From positions 1-41,714 of the forward strand of contig JAIEQM010000016.1 in NCBI GenBank assembly GCA_019747705.1: DNA of 41,714 nucleotides. Reading direction: 5' to 3'. The position numbers and the translations under genes are program-made. Shown here piece by piece: positions 1 to 8,444 of the stretch. The stretch is from Chitinophagaceae bacterium. Lineage in GTDB: Bacteria; Bacteroidota; Bacteroidia; Chitinophagales; Chitinophagaceae. Positions within the stretch are counted from its first letter, which is position 1. The number at the start of each line of letters is the position of its first letter. The notes beneath the pieces are model-generated. The model was not told the DNA's origin and ran no database searches. It was given only the letters and a program-made list of their open reading frames with translations.

Positions 1-262
1 TTGTAATTTATTAACCATTCAATCAAGTGTGGGCTGTGTGCGGTTCCTCTCCTCAAGGAGAGGTTAGGTGAGGTGCTCCAATAAATTTCAAGCATGCTGA
101 ATTTTAATTGTTCTCTTTATCAAGCATTGGCTGTGATTGAGGTTCTTTTCTCGGGGAAGATTCAGAGGGACTTTCTGGAAACATCGTAACTATTTCTTAA
201 TCTCCGTATTTCATTTCTTCATATTTTTATTGCTTTCAAACTTAACCCTCCTTGCTTAAGAA
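1..262. other. Non-coding 5' flank with one palindromic repeat
   Basis: No credible reading frame is visible. The stretch holds one copy of the dispersed CCTCTCC-type palindrome (46-73) and otherwise AT-rich DNA leading to the first gene. No clear TAnnTTTG -7 box was found close to the start at 263. Confidence 0.5.
46..73 (+). repeat. Dispersed palindromic element, intergenic copy
   Basis: A CCTCTCC/GGAGAGG stem with a TCAA loop is followed by a TTAGGTGAGG tail. The same layout (CCCCTCC, TTT, GGAGGGG, then TTAGGGGAGG) occurs at 35028-35054 inside an acetyltransferase gene, and shorter relatives occur at 1910-1932, 10551-10573, 13759-13787 and 13906-13942. I treat these as one family of short mobile or formerly mobile palindromes. 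Confidence 0.7.
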
Positions 263-736
263 ATGAAAGAAAAAGCAGTGTACGCCATCCCCGCCCGTTT
301 TCGCAAAATCGAAAACCTCCACATTTTACTCTGGTTAATAAAAGATATGTGCTGGGCTTTAAATTTTCACTGGATGGCCATCTTCATGATAATACCTACA
401 ATCGGCGTTGCATTGCTGATTACGTATCAAACAAAAAATATGCGGAGTGAACTCTTTCACAACCTCGCCATTTTGTTTTGGATTACCGCCAACTGTACAT
501 GGATGATTGGTGAGTTTTACGGCTGGGATGAAAATCTGTACGGTAAGCTGGGCCTCCGCCAGTTTGCAGTGGTTCCGTTTGCCATTGGTCTTTCCATTAT
601 TGGTTATTATTACCTCAGCGGTTTGTGGCGCAATAAAAATGAAATGATTTATGTGCAGAGCGAAGAAGGCGGCGAAAGCAATGCGGCCATTCACAATATT
701 CAGCAAGAGGTAAATAAAGCGGCTGCTTCCAAATAA
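263..736 (+). CDS. Conserved hypothetical integral membrane protein
   Basis: The 157-aa protein has three hydrophobic spans at about residues 38-56, 67-86 and 101-119, so it is probably an inner-membrane protein. A short basic N-terminal segment precedes an amphipathic stretch with a KDMCWAL motif, and the second span ends in NCTWMIGEFYGW. The hydrophilic C-terminus (about 130-157) is likely cytoplasmic. The ATG at 263 is the only good start. It is followed after about 240 bases by aspS, with a probable promoter between them, so they need not be co-transcribed. I do not recognise a functional family. The Trp- and His-rich first half looks like a conserved Bacteroidota membrane protein of unknown role. 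Confidence 0.65.
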   Translation: MKEKAVYAIPARFRKIENLHILLWLIKDMCWALNFHWMAIFMIIPTIGVALLITYQTKNMRSELFHNLAILFWITANCTWMIGEFYGWDENLYGKLGLRQFAVVPFAIGLSIIGYYYLSGLWRNKNEMIYVQSEEGGESNAAIHNIQQEVNKAAASK

Positions 737-754
737 GCTTTCCTTCTCATACAG

Positions 755-762
755 TATATTTG
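755..762 (+). promoter_or_regulatory. Putative -7 promoter box for aspS
   Basis: The octamer TATATTTG matches the Bacteroidota primary-sigma -7 consensus TAnnTTTG. A matching TTTG -33 box is not obvious. Use of this site would give aspS a leader of roughly 200 nt that carries the 822-843 repeat. The same octamer precedes the first queD gene at 12230. Confidence 0.4.
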
Positions 763-821
763 CGGCCTGTTGAAGTACAGAATATTTTTATGTAACCAGC
801 TTTGGTACTACTATGAATCTT

Positions 822-843
822 CTGTTGCGTCGCACTCTTGTAC
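822..843 (+). repeat. Dispersed repeat with GTCGCAC core (copy 1)
   Basis: A 22-bp segment containing GTTGCGTCGCACTCTTGTAC recurs exactly in inverted orientation at 13963-13984. Diverged copies of the core (GACGYCGCAC..TTGTAC) lie at 8374-8390 and 12814-12827, both next to hairpins. It lies in the aspS leader, outside any credible gene. Confidence 0.7.
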
Positions 844-975
844 TGTCTTAATTCTATTGGGCAAACAAAACAGCGCTTACGCAAACTTCAACCAAAAAAC
901 TTTTCAAAAATTAAAACGGCCTGTAATTAATCTGCAGGCATATAAACTCCCTTTCAGGGAATGGGGGCATCAACT

Positions 976-2850
976 ATGTATCGTACACATACCTGCGGCG
1001 AATTAAGAACCTCTCACACCGGCAACACTGTAACCCTTGCCGGCTGGGTGCAAACCGTACGTAAATTCGGAAGCATCACCTTTGTTGATTTGCGTGACCG
1101 TTACGGCATCACACAACTTTTATTTGGAGAAGAACTCAATAAAGTATTGGATGAAAATCCGCTTGGCCGTGAATTTGTTTTACAGGCAACAGGAACTGTA
1201 AATGAACGCAGCAGCAAAAATGCAAACATCCCAACGGGAGATATTGAAATTTTAGTGAGTGAGTTTAAAGTGCTCAACAAATCAGCCGTGCCGCCTTTCA
1301 CCATACAGGATGATACCGATGGTGGTGATGACATCAGAATGAAATACCGTTTTCTTGATTTAAGAAGAAATGCGGTGAAGAAAAATTTAGAATTGCGTTA
1401 TGCAGTCAATCGTTCTGCAAGAAACTATCTGCATGAAAACAATTTCATGGATATTGAAACGCCTTTCCTCATCAAATCAACTCCCGAAGGTGCAAGAGAT
1501 TTTGTGGTGCCATCGAGAATGAACCCCGGGCAGTTTTATGCATTGCCACAAAGCCCGCAAACATTCAAGCAATTATTAATGGTAAGCGGTTACGACCGTT
1601 ACTACCAAATTGTAAAATGTTTCCGTGATGAGGATTTGCGTGCCGACCGTCAGCCTGAGTTTACACAAATAGATTGTGAAATGTGTTTTGTAGAGCAGGA
1701 GGATATTCTCAACATGTTTGAAGGATTAATCAAACGCATTTTCAAAGATGTAAAAGGTATTGATTATACAGAAAAAGTAGAACGCACTACATGGGAAGAA
1801 GCGATGTGGCAATACGGAAACGACAAACCCGATATCCGTTTCGGAATGAAGTTGTGCAATCTTAAGTTTCCCCTTCATACTTTTCCCAACAAATCGGAAA
1901 GTTTACAGAACTCCCCTTTAGGGGATGGGGGCGCTTTTGCTGTATTTAATGATGCAGAAACAGTTGTTGCTATTGCAGTACCCGGGTGCAGTGAATACAC
2001 ACGCAAGCAAACGGATGAATTAACCGAGTGGGTAAAGCGTCCGCAAATAGGAATGAAAGGGTTGGTATTTATTAAATGCCTGCCCGGCTCACCAGAGACG
2101 GGCAATGCCGTAACTTACAAAAGCAGTGCAGATAAATTTTTTACTGAAGATAAACTTAAAGCTATTGCAGATGCTGCAGGCGCCAAAGCAGGTGATTTGG
2201 TTTTGATATTAGCAGGCGCTGAAGAACGTACCCGCAAAGCCATCAGCGAACTGCGTTTGGAAATGGGCAAACGTTTGGGTCTGCGTAAAGAAGATGAGTT
2301 TAAATTGTTGTGGGTGCTGGATTTTCCGTTGTTTGAGTTTGCACTGGAAGACCAGGATGGGGGTGGCGCCGGCCGCTGGGTTGCAAGGCATCATCCGTTT
2401 ACAAGCCCCAAGCCAGCACATATTGAAACCATGATTAATAACAGCCCCAAAGTTGAAGACTTAAATAAATATTTGGAACATCCTTATGCCGGCATCAAAG
2501 CCAATGCGTATGACATGGCGCTCAATGGCAATGAAATTGGCGGCGGTTCTATTCGTATCTATCAGCGGGAGTTGCAGGAAAAAATGTTTGCCGCTTTGGG
2601 CATGAATGCAGAAGAGCAGCAGCATAAGTTTGGATTTTTACTCGGCGCTTTTGAATATGGTGCACCGCCGCATGGTGGTATTGCATTTGGCTTCGACCGT
2701 TTATGTTCCATCCTCGGCGGCAGTGAAAGCATCCGTGATTTTATTGCATTCCCCAAAAACAATAGCGGCAGAGATGTGATGCTGGATGCACCTTCAGAAA
2801 TTGCAGAGAAGCAGTTTAATGAGTTGCAGATAAAATTGGATCTGAAGTGA
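976..2850 (+). CDS. aspS: Aspartyl-tRNA synthetase with an in-frame repeat-derived loop
   Basis: A class II aminoacyl-tRNA synthetase that charges tRNA-Asp in the cytoplasm. The 624-aa protein has the N-terminal OB-fold anticodon domain ([11 protein letters not shown], then [22 protein letters not shown]), the catalytic core with motif 2 ([20 protein letters not shown]), the bacterial GAD insertion domain and C-terminal motif 3 ([11 protein letters not shown]). I place the start at the ATG at 976, which gives the family N-terminus. An in-frame ATG at 961 would only add five residues. In the GAD domain, residues 312-319 (NSPLGDGG) are encoded by a copy of the dispersed palindrome. Other Bacteroidota enzymes run more directly from the RFGMK strand to VFNDAE, as far as I recall. 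The catalytic motifs are intact, so the insert is presumably tolerated. Confidence 0.97.
   Translation: MYRTHTCGELRTSHTGNTVTLAGWVQTVRKFGSITFVDLRDRYGITQLLFGEELNKVLDENPLGREFVLQATGTVNERSSKNANIPTGDIEILVSEFKVLNKSAVPPFTIQDDTDGGDDIRMKYRFLDLRRNAVKKNLELRYAVNRSARNYLHENNFMDIETPFLIKSTPEGARDFVVPSRMNPGQFYALPQSPQTFKQLLMVSGYDRYYQIVKCFRDEDLRADRQPEFTQIDCEMCFVEQEDILNMFEGLIKRIFKDVKGIDYTEKVERTTWEEAMWQYGNDKPDIRFGMKLCNLKFPLHTFPNKSESLQNSPLGDGGAFAVFNDAETVVAIAVPGCSEYTRKQTDELTEWVKRPQIGMKGLVFIKCLPGSPETGNAVTYKSSADKFFTEDKLKAIADAAGAKAGDLVLILAGAEERTRKAISELRLEMGKRLGLRKEDEFKLLWVLDFPLFEFALEDQDGGGAGRWVARHHPFTSPKPAHIETMINNSPKVEDLNKYLEHPYAGIKANAYDMALNGNEIGGGSIRIYQRELQEKMFAALGMNAEEQQHKFGFLLGAFEYGAPPHGGIAFGFDRLCSILGGSESIRDFIAFPKNNSGRDVMLDAPSEIAEKQFNELQIKLDLK
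1910..1932 (+). repeat. Palindromic element inside aspS
   Basis: CTCCCCTTTAGGGG followed by ATGGGGGC is read in frame as SPLGDGG. The uvrA copy (10551-10573, opposite strand) differs at essentially one base across the core and is read in the same frame as SPSGDGG. Confidence 0.8.
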
Positions 2851-2863
2851 CGAAATTTAATTA

Positions 2864-2880
2864 GATTTATGATGTAAATC
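2864..2880. promoter_or_regulatory. Possible operator of the toxin-antitoxin pair
   Basis: A perfect 6-bp inverted repeat (GATTTA, 5-nt spacer, TAAATC) lies 7 bp upstream of the antitoxin start. VapBC-type operons are usually autoregulated through such sites. The assignment rests on position only. Confidence 0.3.
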
Positions 2881-2887
2881 AAAGAAT

Positions 2888-3052
2888 ATGATAACCGAAA
2901 AACCAAAAAATTCGTCTCACAGAAATGAAAGGCCTACTCTTAAGAAAAGAACACTTAAGAAAAAAATTACTGTTGATGATTTTTTCGGCAAGCTCCCATC
3001 TATTGAAGACGGATTGAAATTTCAAAAAAAAGTAAGAGGTGAGTGGAAGTAA
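2888..3052 (+). CDS. Short antitoxin of a VapBC-like module
   Basis: A 54-aa, strongly basic protein (several Lys/Arg clusters, RPTLKKRTLKKK) with a C-terminal segment FFGKLPSIEDGLKFQKKVRGEW. A Gly-Lys-hydrophobic-Pro motif followed by DGL.(F/Y)Q(K/R)K.R.EW is the pattern I associate with short antitoxins encoded before PIN toxins in Bacteroidota. It ends 14 bases inside the toxin gene, so the two are translationally coupled. The C-terminus would be expected to occupy the toxin groove. No ribbon-helix-helix or AbrB domain can be assigned with certainty. The probable operator at 2864-2880 suggests autoregulation. Confidence 0.7.
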   Translation: MITEKPKNSSHRNERPTLKKRTLKKKITVDDFFGKLPSIEDGLKFQKKVRGEWK

Positions 3053-3410
3053 ATACCTGCTGGATACGAATATAATTGTGTATGCATTAAAAGGCTTGGC
3101 TTCCGTCAGGCCTTATTTTACTATTAAACCTTTTGTATCAATACTCACTGAAATTGAAACCCTTGGTGTAAAAGATTTACGTGAAGAAGAATTTGCAATA
3201 AGACAAACTGCAATGGAATTCTGCGAAATAATTTCACTTACACCATCTGTAAAGGCAAGGGCTATTGCCCTGAAAAGAAAAGTAAAACTTGCTGCGCCGG
3301 ATGCTATCATTGCGGCAACGGCAATTGAAGAAGGTTTGACATTGGTAACTGCTGATAAAGGGTTTAAAAGAATAAAAGAATTGCAACTAATCTTAATTGA
3401 AATTGAATAA
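3039..3410 (+). CDS. vapC: PIN-domain toxin, VapC-like endoribonuclease
   Basis: A 123-aa PIN-domain protein, predicted to be a Mg-dependent RNase that blocks translation when the antitoxin is lost. The expected acidic residues are present: Asp9 in LLDTNIIVYALKG, a Glu at 38 or 40 in TEIETLG, Asp88 in APDAIIAATA and Asp106 in TADKGF. Its length is typical. Translation starts at a GTG at 3039, overlapping the antitoxin reading frame, which keeps the antitoxin-first order of VapBC operons. The VapC label is a family-level call. The natural RNA target cannot be read from sequence. Confidence 0.85.
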   Translation: MSGSKYLLDTNIIVYALKGLASVRPYFTIKPFVSILTEIETLGVKDLREEEFAIRQTAMEFCEIISLTPSVKARAIALKRKVKLAAPDAIIAATAIEEGLTLVTADKGFKRIKELQLILIEIE

Positions 3411-3527
3411 GTGATAATAACCTTGGTGTTTTACTTCAAAACACATACAAAGTGAAAAAGATAGACTCAGACTACTTTGAAGAAGAGTGATGTCATAGAC
3501 GATTACATAATAAATATTTATTCCAAA

Positions 3528-3932
3528 ATGAAAATTCTTACCCTCTACCGCATCTTCTCTTACATACTTCTCATCATTGGCATATTCATTGGCCTTGGTG
3601 TTGTAATTAGTTTATTAGTAGCACTGGCCAATCCAGCACTGCTGCTCAATGTATTTGTAGGAGCAGCAGTAGTTATGTATTCCTTCAGCAGTTTTTTGTT
3701 TTTAACGAGAGGCATCGATGGTAAGCAGCAATTAAAACCGGGCATGAAAGATTTTATAAGAGTAAATGCCTTTGTGGCCATCATTTTTGGTGTCATGAAT
3801 ATTTTTCAGGCCACCACTGTCATTACTAACCCTTCTGTTTTAAATGAAGCCATTAAACAACTGCCACAAATGCCCAATGCACAGCAGTTGCCTGCCGGTA
3901 TGATTTTAAAAGTGATGAAAGCAGTCATTTGA
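3528..3932 (+). CDS. Small hydrophobic membrane protein, function unknown
   Basis: A 134-aa protein with three likely membrane spans (about residues 7-32, 40-62 and 78-100), followed by a short polar tail rich in Gln and Pro. The ATG at 3528 is preferred. A TTG at 3477 would extend the frame with 17 polar residues that look unrelated to the membrane part. It lies just downstream of the toxin gene, but about 115 bases separate them and nothing ties them functionally. I do not recognise a family. A YbgC-like or DUF membrane label would be guesswork. Confidence 0.6.
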   Translation: MKILTLYRIFSYILLIIGIFIGLGVVISLLVALANPALLLNVFVGAAVVMYSFSSFLFLTRGIDGKQQLKPGMKDFIRVNAFVAIIFGVMNIFQATTVITNPSVLNEAIKQLPQMPNAQQLPAGMILKVMKAVI

Positions 3933-4136
3933 TTTTTGCTGTTTTATGCTATTATTCTGCTCATCCACATTCAAATCACTTTCCGCCTGCTGAAACAGTA
4001 TGCACATTTGTTCGGAGAAACTAATAAGAATATATAATCAGTTCTTAAAAAGTATGAAACAAAATTGTTTCAAACAACTTTGTTTAATTTCCCTGTCTCC
4101 CGTTTTCTTCGTTTCTTTAGTACAAAATTTGCCGCC

Positions 4137-4997
4137 GTGCTCAAACAGCTATTCATAGGATTCCTGATAACACTTAGTTTCTTTTCCTGCAAAAAGAAAG
4201 ACAAACCGGTTGACAATCCTTCACTCCCTTCGCAAAGCACCAGCAATGTAAGTTATGGAACAGATGCACGCAACATTATGGATGTGTATTTACCCGCAGC
4301 CAGAACCGAAGCTTCCACACCCGTACTCATCATGATACACGGCGGCGGCTGGAGCAGTGGTGATAAAGCCGACTTTGCACCCTTTGTTGATACGATGAAA
4401 CGCCGCTTTCCCAACTATGCCATTTTCAACATCACTTATCGCTTAGCAGGAAATGGAGTAAACCTTTTTCCCACACAGGAACAGGATGTAAAAAAATGTG
4501 TGGAGTTTATTTACAACAAACGGAGTGAATATAAAATCTCAGATAAGCTTGTTTTGGCCGGCGCCAGTGCAGGCGGACATCTTGCCTTGCTGCAGGCTTA
4601 CAAATACACATCGCCTGTAAAAATAAAAGCAGTTGTAGATTTCTTTGGACCAACAGAGCTCACACAATTTTATAACAACCCGCCAACAGTTCTTGTTCCG
4701 CTTTTATTATTAAATGTAACCGGTACCACACCTGCACTCAATCCAACATTGTATCAGCAATCATCGCCACTCACCTTCACCACCAACACAAGCAGCCCAA
4801 CCATTATTTTGCAGGGCGGCGCTGATATTGTGGTTTCACCATCGCAATCCACTTTATTGCGTGACAGGTTAACCACATTAAGCATACCCAATCAATTTGT
4901 ATTCTATCCATCCGGCGGGCATGGCGATTGGGATGCGGCAACTTATACAGATGCGTTTAATAAAATTGAAGCATTTATGAAAACATACAATCCATAG
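4137..4997 (+). CDS. Alpha/beta-hydrolase lipoprotein, BD-FAE/carboxylesterase type
   Basis: A predicted carboxylester hydrolase anchored as a lipoprotein. With the GTG start at 4137 the 286-aa product begins with a compact signal peptide ending in LSFFSC, and Cys18 is the probable lipidation site. The frame is open back to 4065, but that extension has only non-ATG starts and would bury the lipobox. The HGGGW oxyanion motif, the nucleophile motif GASAGG (Ser144), an acid in GGADIVV (Asp230) and His262 in SGGHGDWD form a complete catalytic set of the hormone-sensitive-lipase/BD-FAE group. Substrates could be acetylated sugars or other short-chain esters. The gene stands alone, 25 bases before rarA. 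Confidence 0.85.
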   Translation: MLKQLFIGFLITLSFFSCKKKDKPVDNPSLPSQSTSNVSYGTDARNIMDVYLPAARTEASTPVLIMIHGGGWSSGDKADFAPFVDTMKRRFPNYAIFNITYRLAGNGVNLFPTQEQDVKKCVEFIYNKRSEYKISDKLVLAGASAGGHLALLQAYKYTSPVKIKAVVDFFGPTELTQFYNNPPTVLVPLLLLNVTGTTPALNPTLYQQSSPLTFTTNTSSPTIILQGGADIVVSPSQSTLLRDRLTTLSIPNQFVFYPSGGHGDWDAATYTDAFNKIEAFMKTYNP

Positions 4998-5022
4998 TTG
5001 TTTCATTTAGTAACTTGCTGCC

Positions 5023-6282
5023 ATGCAGGCTCCCTTGGCAGAACGGCTTCGTCCAACAACATTATCTCAACTCGTAGGTCAGCAGCACCTCACCGGCGAA
5101 GGCAGTATTTTACAACGTGCTATCAGCAACAACAATATCCCCAGTATGATTTTGTGGGGACCACCGGGTGTTGGTAAAACAACCATTGCCAATATTATTG
5201 CACATGCGGTGAATGCTCCTTACTATCAGCTCAGCGCCATCAGCAGTGGTGTAAAAGAAGTGCGTGAAGTAATTGAACAGGCCAAGCAAACAAGCCGGGC
5301 TGTTTTATTTATTGATGAAATTCACCGTTTCAATAAAGGTCAGCAGGATGCATTGCTGGGTGCAGTGGAAAAAGGAATCATCACACTCATTGGCGCTACA
5401 ACAGAAAATCCTTCCTTTGAAGTAAACAGCGCCTTGCTGAGCCGCTGCCAGGTATTTGTGTTAAAAGCATTGGACAAAGAAGATTTATTGCAACTACTGC
5501 ACAAAGCAATAACAGAAGATGAACTCTTGAAAACAAAACAAATCGAACTCAAAGAAACAGAAGCGATGCTTCGGTTAAGTGGTGGCGATGCAAGAAAGCT
5601 GTTAAACATTATTGAGCTGATAACAGACAGTTCAACTTCAAAAGAAATTGTTATCACTGATGAATATGTGCTTAACACTATTCAGCAAAAAATGGCTTTG
5701 TATGATAAGAGCGGTGAGCAGCATTATGATATTATCTCCGCTTTCATCAAATCCATTCGTGGCAGCGATCCCGGTGCAGCAGTGTACTGGCTGGCAAGAA
5801 TGATTGAAGGTGGTGAAGATGTAAAGTTTATTGCACGCAGATTATTGATACTTGCCAGTGAAGATATCGGCAATGCCAATCCCAATGCATTGTTGCTGGC
5901 CAATGCCACTTTTGAAGCAGTCAATAAAATAGGTTACCCTGAGTCGCAACTCATCTTATCACAATGTGCTATTTACTTAGCATCATCAGCCAAAAGCAAT
6001 TCAGCCACAGTTGCCATTGGTGAAGCAATGGCTGCTGTAAAACAATTGGGCGATTTACCTGTGCCCTTGCACATACGCAATGCACCAACCAAACTCATGA
6101 AAGATTTGGGTTATAAAAAAGGCTACGAATATTCGCATAACTTTGAAAACAATTTTTCATCACAGGAATATTTGCCTGATGCCATAAAGGGCAAACAGTT
6201 TTACGAACCAGGCAAAAATGCAAGAGAAGAAGAAATGCGTAAATTTTTAAAACAACTCTGGAAAGAAAAATACAATTACTGA
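5023..6282 (+). CDS. rarA: Replication-associated recombination protein A (RarA/MgsA)
   Basis: An AAA+ ATPase of the RarA/MgsA/WRNIP1 family that acts at stalled replication forks. The 419-aa length is typical. Visible motifs are Walker A GPPGVGKTT (46-54), Walker B with DEIHRFNKGQQDALL (from 98), sensor 1 in IGATTENPSFEVN, the arginine finger region LLSRCQVF, and sensor 2 in GDARKLLN. The C-terminal tetramerisation/helical domain ends in LPD...YEPG, as in bacterial RarA. Its stop codon overlaps the elaA start by one base (TGATG), so the two genes are translationally coupled. Confidence 0.96.
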   Translation: MQAPLAERLRPTTLSQLVGQQHLTGEGSILQRAISNNNIPSMILWGPPGVGKTTIANIIAHAVNAPYYQLSAISSGVKEVREVIEQAKQTSRAVLFIDEIHRFNKGQQDALLGAVEKGIITLIGATTENPSFEVNSALLSRCQVFVLKALDKEDLLQLLHKAITEDELLKTKQIELKETEAMLRLSGGDARKLLNIIELITDSSTSKEIVITDEYVLNTIQQKMALYDKSGEQHYDIISAFIKSIRGSDPGAAVYWLARMIEGGEDVKFIARRLLILASEDIGNANPNALLLANATFEAVNKIGYPESQLILSQCAIYLASSAKSNSATVAIGEAMAAVKQLGDLPVPLHIRNAPTKLMKDLGYKKGYEYSHNFENNFSSQEYLPDAIKGKQFYEPGKNAREEEMRKFLKQLWKEKYNY

Positions 6283-6740
6283 TGCAACTCAACTGGACAA
6301 CCAAAAAATTTGACAACCTCACGCCTCATGAACTGTATGCTATTATGCAATTGCGTAATGAAGTATTTGTGCTGGAGCAAAACTGTATTTACCAGGATGC
6401 TGATGGCAAAGACCTGCACGCCTGGCATTACATGGGATGGAATGAATATGGTCAGCTCATGGCCTATACACGTTTGTTGCCTGAAGGGGTTTCGTATGAT
6501 GTTCCTTCAATAGGCCGGGTAGTTACACATGCTGATGTACGCAGGCTGGGGGCAGGAAAAGAGTTAATGAGCAAATCAATTGAAACCTGTTATCATTTAT
6601 TTGGCGCCAGCGATATTAAGATTGGGGCACAGCTATACCTTAAAAGTTTCTATGAATCTTTCGGGTTTATGCAAACAGGTAATGTGTACCTTGAAGATGG
6701 AATTGAACACATTGAAATGCTGCTGAAATTCAAAAAATAA
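6282..6740 (+). CDS. elaA: ElaA-family GNAT acetyltransferase
   Basis: A 152-aa member of the ElaA branch of the GNAT superfamily, predicted to transfer acetyl from acetyl-CoA to an unknown amine. The N-terminal LNWTTKKFDNLTPHELYAI followed by LRNEVFVLEQNCIYQDADGKD is the ElaA signature. The acetyl-CoA binding turn reads RVVTHADVRRLGAGKELM, close to the usual R..G.G..L. The C-terminal SFYESFGF is the GNAT beta-bulge strand. The ATG overlaps the rarA stop by one base, so expression follows rarA. The physiological substrate of ElaA is not known to me. Confidence 0.9.
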   Translation: MQLNWTTKKFDNLTPHELYAIMQLRNEVFVLEQNCIYQDADGKDLHAWHYMGWNEYGQLMAYTRLLPEGVSYDVPSIGRVVTHADVRRLGAGKELMSKSIETCYHLFGASDIKIGAQLYLKSFYESFGFMQTGNVYLEDGIEHIEMLLKFKK

Positions 6741-6748
6741 ATAAGTAT

Positions 6749-6771
6749 TTTTACGAAACACCTTCGTAAAA
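6749..6771. repeat. Perfect 9-bp inverted repeat after elaA
   Basis: TTTTACGAA and TTCGTAAAA are separated by ACACC, starting 9 bp after the elaA stop. No T-run follows, so a classical intrinsic terminator is doubtful. A 3'-end hairpin or an operator for the following barrel gene are both possible. Confidence 0.55.
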
Positions 6772-6904
6772 GTTCATGAAACCAGCAGTTTTTTTAGAAG
6801 GAACTCTTAGAAAAAGTGAAAATATTTTGACATTCAGCAGATGTTGTCTAATATTGTCCCGTAATATCCTGTTTACGTATTTGAAAAACCAAAGCGCCAA
6901 ATCC

Positions 6905-7900
6905 ATGAAGAATCGTGTATATCTATTTCTACTGTACACTCTATCCATTTTATTTATTGGAGTTCAGAAAGCCGCCGCACAAGTTGCATTCAGCGCTGCC
7001 AATTCACGCCTTGAAATAGGCTTGAATATGGGGCCTATGAATTTCCTGGGTGATCTGGGGGGTAATAAAGGAAAAGGAACCATCGGCCCCAAGGATAATA
7101 ATATTCCTGTTACAAATGTTATCATCGGTATCTCCGCCAGCTATTATCCATCAGAATGGCTGGGCTTTCGTGTTGCAGGAAACTTTGGAAAGATGGAAGG
7201 TGATGACCGTTTGGTAAAACAAAATAAGCCTGCAGATACCTATGAGGGCGCCCGCAAATACCGTGATTTGAATTTTCGTTCACCATTATATGAAGGGTAT
7301 GCTGCAGTTGAGTTTTTTCCAACTGCATTAATCAGCTTGAGTAATGGATGGGGGTTGCCACGCTTTCGTCCTTATGTACTTGGCGGTGTAGGTTATTTTG
7401 CATTTAAACCACAAGGTTTATACCGTGCACCCAATGGTACAGAAACATGGGTTGATCTGCAACCATTGCGTACGGAAGGACAGGGCTTTCCCGAAACCGG
7501 CGTGCAAAACTATCAACTGAGTTCCTATTCTATACCCCTGGGTATTGGTATTAAATATGATATTACAGAACGCATCACATTTGGAATTGAATTAATACAC
7601 CGCATGACGGGTACAGACTATATTGATGATGTAAGCGGCAGGTATATTGATCCTGCACTTTTTGATAAATATTTGCCGGCTCCCCAGGCAGCTATTGCAA
7701 AAACAATGGCCAACCCCAGTACGTTTTATCCGTCAAACACACCAGGCTATACGCCTTACCGTCCAGGCAGACCAAGAGGTAATACCGGCCGTCGTGATTC
7801 TTATTTTTCAAGCACCTTCCGTTTAACATGGAAGATTGGTGATGTATATGCTGATTGGTTTAAAAACAAAAACTCCATGCGTTGTCCACAGTACTTCTGA
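6905..7900 (+). CDS. Outer-membrane beta-barrel protein, DUF6089-like
   Basis: A 331-aa protein with a clear signal peptide (MKNRVYLFLLYTLSILFIG, cleavage near AAAQ-VAF) when started at the ATG at 6905. The frame is open back to 6776, but that 43-residue extension would hide the signal. Alternating hydrophobic strands (LEIGLNMGPMNFLGDLGG, VIIGISASYYP, GFRVAGNFGKMEG, RPYVLGGVGYFAF, IPLGIGIKYDI, ITFGIELIHRMT) and a terminal STFRLTWKIGDV strand indicate an outer-membrane barrel. The G-x-x-N-F-L-G-D-L pattern resembles the DUF6089 group. The role is unknown; Bacteroidota carry many such barrels, some of them T9SS accessory proteins. Confidence 0.8.
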   Translation: MKNRVYLFLLYTLSILFIGVQKAAAQVAFSAANSRLEIGLNMGPMNFLGDLGGNKGKGTIGPKDNNIPVTNVIIGISASYYPSEWLGFRVAGNFGKMEGDDRLVKQNKPADTYEGARKYRDLNFRSPLYEGYAAVEFFPTALISLSNGWGLPRFRPYVLGGVGYFAFKPQGLYRAPNGTETWVDLQPLRTEGQGFPETGVQNYQLSSYSIPLGIGIKYDITERITFGIELIHRMTGTDYIDDVSGRYIDPALFDKYLPAPQAAIAKTMANPSTFYPSNTPGYTPYRPGRPRGNTGRRDSYFSSTFRLTWKIGDVYADWFKNKNSMRCPQYF

Positions 7901-7957
7901 TAAAACAATCAGAACATACTCAACACAAATTACCCTAATAATCCAAACCCGTTGAAA

Positions 7958-8071
7958 ATGAAAATTCAAATTCAGAAGGCAAGTCCTGATGCCATTACAT
8001 GGCTATGCCGTATTGTACTCGTAATTCTCTACACTGCTTTTTTTATCCTCAAAAAGAAATTGTATTTATAA
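7958..8071 (+). CDS. Possible 37-aa single-span membrane peptide
   Basis: A short frame after the barrel gene encodes MKIQIQKASPDAITWLCRIV, then a hydrophobic segment and a basic end (FFILKKKLYL). One membrane helix of about 20 residues flanked by lysines is a plausible small membrane protein, and the 57-base gap to the barrel gene fits an operon. A strong hairpin with a T-run lies 150 bases downstream. No homologue is known to me, and a frame of this size can occur by chance. Confidence 0.35.
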   Translation: MKIQIQKASPDAITWLCRIVLVILYTAFFILKKKLYL

Positions 8072-8220
8072 AAAAATTCAAAGTGTGATATCGCTTTAAT
8101 GTTAATCCGTACCCTATCTCAATTTGTATCCACAATCCTTTGAAAAACGGAAGAGAGCCAGCGATTGATATTCTTTTGTATGTTACACTTTGTTTTCTTG
8201 GTCCGTACTCTATAGTTCGT

Positions 8221-8251
8221 TACCCCTGCTTTTGCGGGGGTAAGTTTTTTA
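8221..8251 (+). terminator. Rho-independent terminator
   Basis: TTACCCCTGC and GCGGGGGTAA pair over ten positions (one T-G wobble) around a four-base TTTT loop, followed by GTTTTTT. The T-run lies on the + strand side, so it ends transcription from the barrel gene, the small frame at 7958, or an unannotated short RNA. Confidence 0.75.
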
Positions 8252-8347
8252 ACATAGTGCTATCCTGAATGAAATGAAAGATATGATGAATAATATGCAG
8301 GAAGGGAAATGATGTACTTAGCTGATGTGCTTCTATTAAACGTATTT

Positions 8348-8390
8348 GCCCGTCCGAATGGCAAGGCCGGGCGGACGTCGCACCTTGTAC
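8348..8390. repeat. GC-rich hairpin plus GTCGCAC-core repeat (copy 2)
   Basis: GCCCGTCCG and CGGGCGGAC form a stem around a short loop and run directly into GTCGCACCTTGTAC, the core shared with 822-843 and 13963-13984. The 12797-12827 copy has the same hairpin-plus-core layout. It could also act as the 3' hairpin of the uvrA transcript. Confidence 0.6.
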
Positions 8391-8444
8391 TGCATCAATT
8401 CCACTCAACTTTGTTGGCGGCGCCACGCTTCAATGATGGTGCGT

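Larger units (their letters stand above)
8072..8444. other. Non-coding region between convergent units
   Basis: No gene was found. It holds an intrinsic terminator for + strand transcription (8221-8251) and a GC-rich hairpin joined to a GTCGCAC-core repeat (8348-8390) that lies just beyond the 3' end of uvrA on the opposite strand. Only very short frames are present. Confidence 0.6.

Noticed and set aside
770..1006. 78-aa frame upstream of aspS
   Set aside because: It consists of the 822-843 repeat and runs into the aspS start in another frame. It has no protein-like features.
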